Of a stretch of 64,000 nucleotides of DNA, positions 1 through 8,158 are shown piece by piece (positions within the stretch are counted from its first letter, which is position 1; each line of letters starts with the position of its first letter). Where the stretch lies: the NCBI GenBank assembly GCA_905214795.1, contig CAJMNM010000006.1:1-64000 (forward strand), read 5' to 3'. The notes below the pieces were generated by a model that saw only the letters and a list, made by a program, of their open reading frames with translations, was not told the origin of the DNA and did no database searches. Source of the DNA: an uncultured bacterium. GTDB lineage: Bacteria; Bacteroidota; Bacteroidia; Bacteroidales; Bacteroidaceae. Both the position numbers and the translations under genes were made by a program.

Positions 1-324
1 TTCTCCAAAATTAGATATTTTATCCTAATTATACAAGCAATGTGTTGAAAAACATATATTTTACGCAAATGAAATACACCCTGATTTTTTTCTGCTTTTT
101 TTGAATAAAAACTAAAAACGCCTTTATAATCTCCACTAAAATCTACTTTTCATAAAAAAATAGTGATATAACACGTACTTAACTTTTATATCAAAAACGA
201 CAAAGAAACAATATTATATATTCAGAAATTAAAACTTGCACTTTTCTACTCTACAAATACAAAAAGAGGAATCTCTCCTCACGGAAAAATTCCTCATTTC
301 TAATGTTAATAATGCGTATTAAAT
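1..324. other. AT-rich intergenic stretch downstream of the OmpA gene
   Basis: No convincing gene is seen here. The stretch is very AT-rich. Its only clear structure is the OmpA-gene terminator near 266-295. The neighbour to the left lies outside the window. Confidence 0.6.
261..295 (-). terminator. Rho-independent terminator of the OmpA-family gene
   Basis: The inverted repeat GAGGAAT (266-272) and ATTCCTC (289-295) is followed on the minus strand by a run of five T (261-265 on plus). It lies about 30 bases beyond the stop codon of the OmpA-family gene. Confidence 0.65.
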
Positions 325-1461
325 TTACTTAACGACACAAATACTGGCTCTGTTCCAGGATGGCTCACCAAATGTACTACCAATACCCATACCCTTTGCC
401 TCAATTCTATTTGCATCTATCTTATATTTCTTTATTAATACTTCTTTCACTGCATCAGCACGTTTCTGAGACAACTTCTGGTTATAATCCTTATTACCCT
501 CAGGAGATGCATATCCGGAAATAACAACTTTTGCATTATTATCCTGCTTCAAAGTATTAGCCAAACGTTCTATATATGGCATATGAATAGGCTCTATAGT
601 GCTCTTACCCTGTCGGAATGTAAGAATATACTCGCCACCAGAAACCGGTTTTTCAACAACTTGTTTCTTGGATTGTTTCTTGCAATCATCCAAATCTCTC
701 TGTAACTCGTTTATTGTACTCTGCGCATTTGCCAAGGCTCTATCCTTTGACTCTGACTCTGACTGCAAATTATTAATCATTGCATTCAATGCAGAAACAG
801 CTTCTGCATCAGTACAATCATCCGAATAATAATGCTTTCCATTCTGATTCTTAAAATGATATACTATACCTGCCGTAAATTCATATACCGCCTGGTTAGC
901 ATCAAAATTCTGATGTGCCTGTCCTGGAATTGTCATATCCCAAACAATAGCCGGCTTGAAAGCCAAGGTCCAAGCTTTAGAATCACCTAAATTAAAATTA
1001 AAGTTTACACCGACTTTTGACCCAACATGATTGGCATTTGCAAAGCCTGTAGATGTAGGATAATAATCAAAAATCTTAATCCATCCAAAACCAGCTACAG
1101 CTTCTACCTCAAATAAAGTAGGTTTTCCTTTGTACGGACGGAATAAATTATTCAGATTTACACGATGTAGCAACATGAGATCAAAAGCATCAAAAACCTG
1201 TGGCGCTCCTGTTGTATTAATACCATACATGCTTTCCAAGGTCAATCCATATATTGGTGAAAACTGTTTATTCACATTCAAGCCAATAGTTCCACGCATA
1301 TTCCCCCAAAAAGCAGAATGTTTCATTGGAGTAGTTCCTCCTAAATTTATACCTACAGACCAATTCTGACGGAACTTATTAGTTCTTTCCACTTCAACAG
1401 TCTGTGCATTAATAGTACTAAAACCTATTATTGCAGCGACTAACAATAATGACTTTTTCAT
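325..1461 (-). CDS. OmpA-family outer membrane protein
   Basis: This is a 378-residue outer membrane protein. It begins with a signal peptide (MKKSLLLVAAIIGFSTINAQ). An N-terminal region of about 200 residues rich in alternating aromatic positions fits a small beta-barrel. A short coiled-coil-like linker follows (around residues 225-265). The C-terminal OmpA domain carries the peptidoglycan-binding signature SGYASPEGNKDYNQKLSQ and the RADAV segment. It probably anchors the outer membrane to the cell wall, as known for OmpA/OprF proteins. The start at 1461 was chosen because it gives a standard signal peptide; an in-frame ATG two codons upstream (1467) is also possible. It appears monocistronic, with its own terminator. 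A leader of about 135 nt is likely, since a TAATTTTG -7 box lies on the minus strand at 1610-1617. Confidence 0.9.
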   Translation of the reverse strand: MKKSLLLVAAIIGFSTINAQTVEVERTNKFRQNWSVGINLGGTTPMKHSAFWGNMRGTIGLNVNKQFSPIYGLTLESMYGINTTGAPQVFDAFDLMLLHRVNLNNLFRPYKGKPTLFEVEAVAGFGWIKIFDYYPTSTGFANANHVGSKVGVNFNFNLGDSKAWTLAFKPAIVWDMTIPGQAHQNFDANQAVYEFTAGIVYHFKNQNGKHYYSDDCTDAEAVSALNAMINNLQSESESKDRALANAQSTINELQRDLDDCKKQSKKQVVEKPVSGGEYILTFRQGKSTIEPIHMPYIERLANTLKQDNNAKVVISGYASPEGNKDYNQKLSQKRADAVKEVLIKKYKIDANRIEAKGMGIGSTFGEPSWNRASICVVK

Positions 1462-1609
1462 AAGCATTCATTTTAAAGGTTAAACATATATTATGATCTA
1501 TTCCTAATATTCTTTTACCCTTTACTGTTTTTGCGAAGATGCCTACATCTTTTATTTTGCCTTAATATAAGGTCTGTACCTCCCACCCACCACTTATTAC
1601 AAAATTAGT

Positions 1610-1617
1610 CTTTATTT
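1610..1617 (-). promoter_or_regulatory. Bacteroidota -7 promoter box for the OmpA-family gene
   Basis: On the minus strand the bases read TAATTTTG, matching the Bacteroidota -7 consensus TAnnTTTG. No strong -33 box is seen. Between this box and the gene the leader is G-rich and contains a small GATG/CATC hairpin near 1538-1552. Confidence 0.45.
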
Positions 1618-1716
1618 TTAAGAAAAGAATTCCTACAACGTTAAAAACTAAAAAATATTCAGTTATCCACGTTTAAAAAAGTGAATTAAAACTCTTTTTC
1701 TTCGTTATATAACATT

Positions 1717-3015
1717 TTATAACAGATATGGAAGCTCATACAATTTTGTGCTATGACTTCCCTTAATCAGAATATGATAGCCTTTCGGTTTTTTTATAGC
1801 CAAGGCCTCCTTTACCTGTTCCACATCATCAAACGTACGGAACGGATGATGTGTAGCCTTAAACTCTTTACCGACCAGCCATACATGATTAAAACCGGCC
1901 TCAACAAGAAGATCCACCATTTTCTGATGCTCTTCCCATGATGTAGGACCCAACTCCTTCATATCACCCAATATAGCCATTTTCTTATCAGCCTTCATCA
2001 AACTGAAATTCTCTATTGCAGCTTTCATACTCGTCGGATTAGCATTATACGCATCCACAACAAGTTTATTATCGGCCGTCTCAACCAACTGTGAACGGTT
2101 GTTTGTAGGCACATATCCGGAAATAGCCTCATTTATATCTTCGACCGAAACACCAAAAGTACGACCAATAACAGCAGCCGCCATGGCATTCTTTAAATTA
2201 TACGAACCTATCAGATGAGTATTTACCTCCTGCCATTCACCACCTGCCGGATGCCATTTAAAACGTAAATACGGTGTGCAGTCTATAAGCTCACCCTCAA
2301 CACTCAACACCTCATCGCACGGTGCTCCATAGAAAATCTGATGAAGGCCGTCTGCTATATTCTTCAGATAAATATTATCATAATCTAAAAATACAGTTCC
2401 GTGTTTTGCACGTAGATAATCATAAAGCTCACCTTTCGTCTTTATCACTCCTTCAAAAGAGCCGAACCCTTCAAGATGTGCCTTACCTACATTGGTAATT
2501 ATACCAAAATCGGGGTCTACGATTTTGGCCAATGTCTCTATTTCGCCCGGATGATTAGCCCCAGTCTCTATCACTGCGAAAGTATGTTCTGCTGTCAAGC
2601 GCAACAAAGTCTTTGGCACACCAATATGATTATTAAAATTACCCTGCGTATACAATACGTTATATTTCTTTGACAAAACAGCAGCGATAAGTTCCTTCGT
2701 TGTGGTCTTACCGTTTGTACCTGTCACTTCCAGCACCGGAATATTAAATTGCTCACGGTGATAATGAGCAAGATCCTGTAAAGTCTTTAAAACATCACTT
2801 ACCAGAATATACCTTTCATCACCCTGTGGCACAACCGTTTCATCATCTACCACTGCATAAGCACAGCCCTGCTCAAGAGCCTTTCCCGCAAAGGCATTCC
2901 CATTGAAAGTTTCACCCTTGAGCGCAAAGAACAGTGATCCTTGCGGACAATCTCTACTATCCGTTGTCACTACCGGATGTTGCTTATATATCTCATAAAG
3001 TGTTTCAAGTTCCAT
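1717..3015 (-). CDS. murF: UDP-N-acetylmuramoyl-tripeptide--D-alanyl-D-alanine ligase MurF
   Basis: MurF adds D-Ala-D-Ala to the UDP-MurNAc-tripeptide in the cytoplasm, the last soluble step of the peptidoglycan precursor pathway. The 432-residue length is normal. The Mur-ligase P-loop GTNGKTTT is at residues 99-106, followed by the conserved GNFNNHIGVP and ETGANHPGEI segments and the C-terminal VDAYNANPTSM motif. The gene is divergent from folP with about 95 bases between. On the minus strand a TATATTTG box at 3038-3045 is a likely promoter. Ddl, which makes the D-Ala-D-Ala substrate, is encoded elsewhere in the window (25.6 kb), and no other mur genes are nearby. Confidence 0.95.
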   Translation of the reverse strand: MELETLYEIYKQHPVVTTDSRDCPQGSLFFALKGETFNGNAFAGKALEQGCAYAVVDDETVVPQGDERYILVSDVLKTLQDLAHYHREQFNIPVLEVTGTNGKTTTKELIAAVLSKKYNVLYTQGNFNNHIGVPKTLLRLTAEHTFAVIETGANHPGEIETLAKIVDPDFGIITNVGKAHLEGFGSFEGVIKTKGELYDYLRAKHGTVFLDYDNIYLKNIADGLHQIFYGAPCDEVLSVEGELIDCTPYLRFKWHPAGGEWQEVNTHLIGSYNLKNAMAAAVIGRTFGVSVEDINEAISGYVPTNNRSQLVETADNKLVVDAYNANPTSMKAAIENFSLMKADKKMAILGDMKELGPTSWEEHQKMVDLLVEAGFNHVWLVGKEFKATHHPFRTFDDVEQVKEALAIKKPKGYHILIKGSHSTKLYELPYLL

Positions 3016-3077
3016 ATTAAAATAATTTTATTCTGTACAAATATACTCCAAAGCTACGAAAAACCGAATAAATCTAC

Positions 3078-3085
3078 TACATTTG
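3078..3085 (+). promoter_or_regulatory. -7 promoter box for folP-cdaA
   Basis: TACATTTG matches the Bacteroidota TAnnTTTG element and lies 24 bases before the chosen folP start. No clear -33 element is visible. Confidence 0.45.
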
Positions 3086-3109
3086 CGTTATAAAAATAAG
3101 ATAAATTCC

Positions 3110-3964
3110 ATGAGCGAACAAATACCATCCTATTATACCATACAAGTAAACGGCCAGTTGATGGACTTGTCCGTTCCCAAAATCATGGGAATTCTTAACG
3201 TGACCCCTGATTCATTCTATGCCGGAAGTCGGAAAAATGACGAACAGGAAATAGCCGGACGCGTCCGACAAATCATCAACGAGGGAGGCGACATCATTGA
3301 TATCGGGGCCTATTCAACCCGTCCCGGAGCAGCATTTGTCAGCCAAGAAGAAGAAATGTCACGTCTCAGAAAAGGACTGGCCATCTTACGTAAAGAAGCA
3401 CCCGATGCAATTGTCTCTGTCGATACATTCCGTGCCGACGTCGCAGCAATGTGCGTTGAAGAATACGGCGTAGGACTCATCAACGACATTGCCGCAGGAG
3501 AAATGGACGAGCGCATGTTCGAGACTATCATACGTCTTAATGTTCCATACATCATGATGCACATGAAAGGTACGCCGCAGAACATGCAAAAGGCTCCGCA
3601 ATACGATGATCTCAGAAAAGAAATCATTCTTTATTTCGCGAAAAAAATAGAAACACTCGCGTCACAGGGTGTAAAAGACATTATTGTAGACCCCGGATTT
3701 GGGTTCGGCAAAACGCTGGCACACAACTACGAACTGCTTAAGCATCTTGAAGACTTCAAAATGCTCGACCGGCCCGTTCTGGTAGGAGTATCCAGAAAAT
3801 CCATGATCTACAAATTACTCGACAGCACTCCTGACGACGCTCTTAACGGAACAACGGTCATCAACACGATAGCCTTGACAAAAGGTGCACAGATTCTGCG
3901 TGTTCACGATGTCAAAGCCTGTGCCGAGGCTGTCAGGATATTCAACATGATGAACGAACAATAA
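3110..3964 (+). CDS. folP: Dihydropteroate synthase FolP
   Basis: FolP condenses p-aminobenzoate with 6-hydroxymethyl-dihydropterin pyrophosphate to dihydropteroate in folate synthesis and is the sulfonamide target. The 284-residue protein shows the expected motifs in order: GILNVTPDSF, DIGAYSTRPGA, DPGFGFGKTLAHN and VGVSRKSM. I start it at the ATG at 3110 (MSEQIPSY); a longer frame from a TTG at 3083 would begin inside the putative promoter. It ends 11 bases before cdaA and is almost certainly co-transcribed with it. Confidence 0.95.
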   Translation: MSEQIPSYYTIQVNGQLMDLSVPKIMGILNVTPDSFYAGSRKNDEQEIAGRVRQIINEGGDIIDIGAYSTRPGAAFVSQEEEMSRLRKGLAILRKEAPDAIVSVDTFRADVAAMCVEEYGVGLINDIAAGEMDERMFETIIRLNVPYIMMHMKGTPQNMQKAPQYDDLRKEIILYFAKKIETLASQGVKDIIVDPGFGFGKTLAHNYELLKHLEDFKMLDRPVLVGVSRKSMIYKLLDSTPDDALNGTTVINTIALTKGAQILRVHDVKACAEAVRIFNMMNEQ

Positions 3965-3975
3965 CCTCAGTTACC

Positions 3976-4743
3976 ATGCCATTAGACTTCGGAGTTAAAG
4001 ATTTTATCGATATTTTCCTTGTAGCCGTCATACTATATTACTGCTACAAAGTGATGAAAGAATCACGTTCGCTGAACATTTTCTTCGGCGTATTGATTTT
4101 CGTTGTCTTCTGGCTTTTTGTCTCACAGATTCTCGAAATGAGGCTATTGGGTTCCATCCTGGACAAGCTGGTCAGCGTAGGAGCCTTAGCCTTGATTATC
4201 CTTTTTCAAGAAGAAATCCGCAACTTCTTCTTTACTATCGGTACACACAGAAAGGTTAAAAGCCTACTCCGTCTCATACGTGGCAATAAAAACAAATCAA
4301 GCAACGGCCGTGATGAAATCATGCCTATTGTAATGGCCTGCATGAGTATGAGCAAACAAAAAGTAGGCGCATTGATTGTCATCGAAAAGACACTCCCGTT
4401 AAACGACATCATCCGTTCAGGAGAAATTATTGACGCCAACATCAACCAACGGCTTATCGAGAATATATTTTTTAAGAACAGCCCTCTACACGACGGCGCA
4501 ATGATCATCAGCAAGAAACGCATCAAAGCCGCCGGTTGTATTCTACCCGTATCCCACAGCATGGATATTCCCAAGGAACTTGGCCTGCGCCATCGTGCCG
4601 CTATGGGAATCTCACAAGAAACCGACGCGCTTTCTGTCATTGTTTCTGAAGAAACCGGAAATATTTCTGTCGCCTACAAAGGTAATTTCAAACTCCGGTT
4701 GTCGGCGGAGGAACTTGAACGCATCCTTACTGAAGACAATTAA
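3976..4743 (+). CDS. cdaA: Membrane diadenylate cyclase CdaA
   Basis: This enzyme makes the second messenger c-di-AMP from two ATP. The 255-residue protein has three hydrophobic N-terminal segments (about residues 10-25, 34-52 and 60-78), then a DAC (DisA_N) catalytic domain. The two catalytic signatures are present: DGA at 173-175 and RHR at 205-207. Length and layout match the CdaA (YbbP) family rather than DisA. It follows folP by 11 bases, so folate synthesis and c-di-AMP production probably share a transcript. No CdaR-type regulator or phosphodiesterase gene is adjacent. Confidence 0.93.
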   Translation: MPLDFGVKDFIDIFLVAVILYYCYKVMKESRSLNIFFGVLIFVVFWLFVSQILEMRLLGSILDKLVSVGALALIILFQEEIRNFFFTIGTHRKVKSLLRLIRGNKNKSSNGRDEIMPIVMACMSMSKQKVGALIVIEKTLPLNDIIRSGEIIDANINQRLIENIFFKNSPLHDGAMIISKKRIKAAGCILPVSHSMDIPKELGLRHRAAMGISQETDALSVIVSEETGNISVAYKGNFKLRLSAEELERILTEDN

Positions 4744-4830
4744 ATTTTGGGGCGCTTCCTAAAAAGCATACAAAAACAATGTTTTCAAAAAATAAAGTAC
4801 AAAACATATGTTGTTTCGCCCAAAATTGAG

Positions 4831-4838
4831 TACTTTTG
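4831..4838 (+). promoter_or_regulatory. -7 promoter box for pta-ackA
   Basis: TACTTTTG fits TAnnTTTG, with a TTG at 4811-4813 upstream. It is placed 52 bases before the pta start codon, so a leader of about 45 nt is expected. Confidence 0.55.
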
Positions 4839-4889
4839 CAGTATTGTTGAAATTGCAAAGTACAGTTATCAAAAACAATATTTTTTCGT

Positions 4890-5903
4890 ATGGACTTAAT
4901 TAATGAAATTGTTTCACGCGCACAAGCCAACAAGCAGCGCATTGTCCTTCCCGAAGGTACGGAAGAACGTACTCTCAAAGCAGCCAATCAGATTCTGACT
5001 GACGAAGTAGCAGACCTTATTTTGTTAGGAAACCCTGATGAAATCAACGAAGCTGCAAAGAAATGGGGACTGGGTAATATTTCAAAAGCCACTATCATCG
5101 ACCCTGAAAATCATCCTAAAATGGAAGAATATGCCAATCTTCTTTACGAACTCCGTAAGAAAAAAGGCATGACAGAAGAAGAGGCACGTAAGAAAGTCAC
5201 TGACCCGCTTTACTTAGGATGTCTGATGATTAAGGCCGGCGATGCTGACGGCCAGTTGGCAGGTGCCAGAAACACAACCGGCAACGTATTGCGTCCCGCA
5301 CTTCAGATTATCAAGACCGCTCCGGGCATTACATGCGTATCAGGCGCCATGCTTTTACTTACCAAAGTTCCAAACTATGGCAAGAACGGCGTATTGGTAA
5401 TGGGTGATGTCGCAGTAACTCCGGCTCCCGATGCCAATCAGCTGGCACAAATCGCAGTCTGCACCGCACGCACCGCAAAAGCCGTAGCCGGCCTTGACCC
5501 CAAAGTTGCCATGTTAAGTTTCTCAACCAAAGGTTCAGCAAAACACGAAGTTGTTGACAAGGTAGTTGAAGCCACCAAGCTGGCACGCGAAATGGCACCG
5601 GGTCTGAGCATAGACGGCGAACTTCAGGCTGACGCAGCATTGGTTCCGGCCATCGGCGCAAGCAAAGCACCGGGTTCTGAAATCGCAGGTCACGCCAATG
5701 TGCTGGTTGTTCCAAATCTTGAGGTTGGTAACATTTCATACAAACTTGTTCAGCGTCTGGGACATGCCGAGGCTATCGGCCCTATCCTTCAGGGTATCGC
5801 CCGTCCGGTAAACGACCTGTCACGCGGCTGCTCAATAGAAGACGTTTATACAATGATTGCCGTTACAGCCAACCAGGCTATCGCAGCTAAGGAACAAAAG
5901 TAA
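4890..5903 (+). CDS. pta: Phosphate acetyltransferase
   Basis: Pta interconverts acetyl-CoA and acetyl phosphate. The protein is 337 residues, the short single-domain PTA form without the N-terminal DRTGG region. The signature GARNTTGNVLRPALQ and the C-terminal NDLSRGCS segment are typical of PTA_PTB enzymes. It is followed 26 bases later by ackA, and the pair forms the acetate overflow route that yields ATP. A second PTA-like domain exists in the window, fused to malic enzyme near 46 kb. Confidence 0.95.
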   Translation: MDLINEIVSRAQANKQRIVLPEGTEERTLKAANQILTDEVADLILLGNPDEINEAAKKWGLGNISKATIIDPENHPKMEEYANLLYELRKKKGMTEEEARKKVTDPLYLGCLMIKAGDADGQLAGARNTTGNVLRPALQIIKTAPGITCVSGAMLLLTKVPNYGKNGVLVMGDVAVTPAPDANQLAQIAVCTARTAKAVAGLDPKVAMLSFSTKGSAKHEVVDKVVEATKLAREMAPGLSIDGELQADAALVPAIGASKAPGSEIAGHANVLVVPNLEVGNISYKLVQRLGHAEAIGPILQGIARPVNDLSRGCSIEDVYTMIAVTANQAIAAKEQK

Positions 5904-5929
5904 TCACCCTATACAACAGACTACGGTTT

Positions 5930-7123
5930 ATGAAAATATTAGTATTGAATTGTGGTAGCTCTTCCATCAAATACAAGCTCTACAACATGGACGACCATTC
6001 TGTCATGGCACAGGGTGGTATCGAGAAAATCGGCCTTCCGGGCTCATTCCTTAAAATGACTCTGCCCGACGGTAAGAAAAAAATTATCGAGCAGGAAATC
6101 AAAGAACACACTCAAGGTGTAGAATTTATCTTTAAGATACTGACCGACAGTGAGCTTGGCGCATTAAAGTCACTCAGTGAACTCGATGCAGTAGGTCACC
6201 GTATGGTGCATGGCGGCGAAAAATTCAATAAGAGTGTCCGCCTTACTCCTGAGGTTCTTGCCGCATTCGAGGCATGCAGCGACCTGGCACCGTTACACAA
6301 CCCGGCAAACTTAAAGGGTGTTCACGCAGTGTCTGCCATCCTGCCGAATATTCCGCAGGTAGGTGTTTTCGACACCGCTTTCCATCAGACCATGCCAGAC
6401 TACGCTTACATGTATGCCCTTCCGTACGAAATGTACGAAAAATACGGCATCCGTCGTTATGGCTTCCATGGCACCTCACACCGCTACGTCTCACAGCGTG
6501 TATGCGAGTTCCTCGGCATTAATCCCGAAGGCAAACGCATTATCACCTGTCATGTAGGTAATGGTGGTTCTATCTCTGCCATTAAAGACGGTAAATGCAT
6601 GGATACCTCTATGGGTCTGACTCCGCTCGAAGGTCTGATGATGGGAACCCGTTCAGGTGACGTAGATGGTGGTGCAGTAACTTTCATTATGGAAAAAGAA
6701 GGTTTGACACCTGCTGAGATGTCTAATCTGCTGAACAAGAAATCCGGTTTAGCCGGCATTACAGGAGTTTCTTCCGACATGCGCGAAGTGTCATCTGCCG
6801 CAGCCGAAGGTAACGCACGTTGCCAGCTGGCCTTGAAGATGTATTACTATCGTATCAAAAAATACGTAGGTGCATATGCTGCTGCCATGGGAGGTGTAGA
6901 CATCATCCTGTTTACAGGTGGTGTTGGCGAGAACCAGTCAGACTGTCGTGAAGCCGTATGCGAAGGATTAGAATTTATGGGCGTATCTATAGACAAGGAA
7001 AAGAACGCGACAATCCACGGTGATGAAGCCATCATTTCTACACCGGACAGTAAAGTTACCGTGTGTGTAATTCCTACTGACGAAGAGCTGATGATTGCAA
7101 AAGACACCATGAGCCTTATCTAA
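5930..7123 (+). CDS. ackA: Acetate kinase
   Basis: AckA makes acetate and ATP from acetyl phosphate and ADP. The 397-residue protein carries the acetate/propionate kinase signatures NCGSSSIKYKLY near the N terminus, GHRMVHGG, VFDTAFHQTMP, and RRYGFHGTSHRYVS around residue 180. It is the distal gene of a pta-ackA operon, and a strong terminator hairpin follows 45 bases after the stop. Confidence 0.96.
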   Translation: MKILVLNCGSSSIKYKLYNMDDHSVMAQGGIEKIGLPGSFLKMTLPDGKKKIIEQEIKEHTQGVEFIFKILTDSELGALKSLSELDAVGHRMVHGGEKFNKSVRLTPEVLAAFEACSDLAPLHNPANLKGVHAVSAILPNIPQVGVFDTAFHQTMPDYAYMYALPYEMYEKYGIRRYGFHGTSHRYVSQRVCEFLGINPEGKRIITCHVGNGGSISAIKDGKCMDTSMGLTPLEGLMMGTRSGDVDGGAVTFIMEKEGLTPAEMSNLLNKKSGLAGITGVSSDMREVSSAAAEGNARCQLALKMYYYRIKKYVGAYAAAMGGVDIILFTGGVGENQSDCREAVCEGLEFMGVSIDKEKNATIHGDEAIISTPDSKVTVCVIPTDEELMIAKDTMSLI

Positions 7124-7167
7124 ACATTAACATACAAACGGACATATACCCGTAAACATGTATATAT

Positions 7168-7208
7168 AAAAGGAGGAATGCAAAATCACTGTTGCGTTTC
7201 TCCTTTTT
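7168..7208 (+). terminator. Terminator of pta-ackA
   Basis: AAAAGGAG (7168-7175) pairs with CTCCTTTT (7200-7207), and inner bases also pair (TGCAA with TTGCG). The run of T completes an intrinsic terminator. Confidence 0.75.
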
Positions 7209-7243
7209 CTATAATAAAAACAACGTCAAAATTAAGCTTGAGT

Positions 7244-7278
7244 GTGCGGAAACGCACTATTTTCGTGCGAAGATGCAC
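7244..7278 (+). promoter_or_regulatory. Paired palindromes, likely activator site for the ABC export operon
   Basis: Two palindromes, GTGCG-GAAA-CGCAC (7244-7257) and GTGCG-AAGA-TGCAC (7265-7278), have centres 21 bp apart, two helical turns. The nearer centre is 65 bp upstream of the GG of the sigma-54 promoter at 7335. The same pair with the same spacing stands upstream of the response regulator and TolC genes (16538-16572). I infer that it is the enhancer site of the NtrC-type regulator encoded at 16632. Confidence 0.75.
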
Positions 7279-7334
7279 AACAGAAAAACACACTTAAAAT
7301 CGTAATATACAGGTTATCTGCGCATTACGAATTA

Positions 7335-7349
7335 TGGCACGATTATTGT
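7335..7349 (+). promoter_or_regulatory. Sigma-54 (-24/-12) promoter of the ABC ATPase-permease operon
   Basis: TGGCACGATTATTGT matches the RpoN consensus TGGCAC-N5-TTGC with one mismatch (T for the last C). The GG-N10-GT spacing is exact. The expected transcript start is near 7360, about 70 nt before the ATPase gene. Confidence 0.75.
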
Positions 7350-7431
7350 TAGTATATTAAATAAATGTTTATCATTTGAACACCATTTATACTCATCTAA
7401 GAATCATTCATAAACCATAATTAAACACATC

Positions 7432-8106
7432 ATGATTAAGACTGTTAACTTACAAAAAATCTTCCGTACCGAAGAAATTGAAACACGCGCCCTACGAAAT
7501 ATCAACCTGGATATCAGTAAAGGAGAATTTGTAGCCATAATGGGCCCCTCGGGATGCGGCAAGTCCACACTGCTCAACATTCTCGGCCTGCTCGACAATC
7601 CTTCGGACGGCGCATACTATCTTGAAGGCACCGACGTGTCAAAGATGAAAGAATCTGAGCGCACCCGCCTGCGCAAAGGTGTTATCGGTTTCGTATTCCA
7701 AAGCTTCAACCTCATCGACGAGCTCAATGTCTACGAAAACATCGAACTGCCTCTACTCTATCTCGGCATCCCCGCAAAAGAACGTCGCCGCAGGATAGAA
7801 GAAGCCATGGCACGCATGAACATCACCCATCGCAGCAAGCATTTTCCCGCACAACTTTCGGGCGGACAGCAACAGCGCGTAGCCATAGCCCGGGCCGTTG
7901 TAGCCAACCCCAAACTGATTCTGGCCGATGAGCCTACCGGTAATCTTGACTCACAAAACGGACGTGAAGTCATGGAACTGCTTCAGGAGCTTCACCGCAG
8001 CGGTACAACCATCGTCATGGTGACTCACTCCCATCACGATGCCGGCTATGCCGAACGTATCGTCAATCTTTTCGACGGAGAAATTGTCAATCAGATAAGA
8101 GAATAA
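7432..8106 (+). CDS. ABC transporter ATPase of MacB/LolD type
   Basis: This 224-residue stand-alone ATPase should power the FtsX-type permeases encoded beside it. Walker A is GPSGCGKST at residues 38-46, the ABC signature is [14 protein letters not shown] near 136, and Walker B is [12 protein letters not shown] near 158. The family (LolD/MacB/FtsE-like) drives mechanotransmission or export through the periplasm, not solute import. It lies 52 bases before a permease gene and is the first gene of a sigma-54-dependent operon. It is the only ATPase gene in the island, so it may serve both permeases (8159 and 11147). Confidence 0.92.
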   Translation: MIKTVNLQKIFRTEEIETRALRNINLDISKGEFVAIMGPSGCGKSTLLNILGLLDNPSDGAYYLEGTDVSKMKESERTRLRKGVIGFVFQSFNLIDELNVYENIELPLLYLGIPAKERRRRIEEAMARMNITHRSKHFPAQLSGGQQQRVAIARAVVANPKLILADEPTGNLDSQNGREVMELLQELHRSGTTIVMVTHSHHDAGYAERIVNLFDGEIVNQIRE

Positions 8107-8158
8107 AAAAGTCCGCACACTTTACAGAATAAATTTACTACCAGAGCTTTATCAATAC

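Noticed and set aside
5359..5739. Minus-strand frame of 126 codons opposite pta
   Set aside because: It is fully inside pta, arginine/leucine/proline-rich, and matches the usual shadow of a conserved GC-richer gene.
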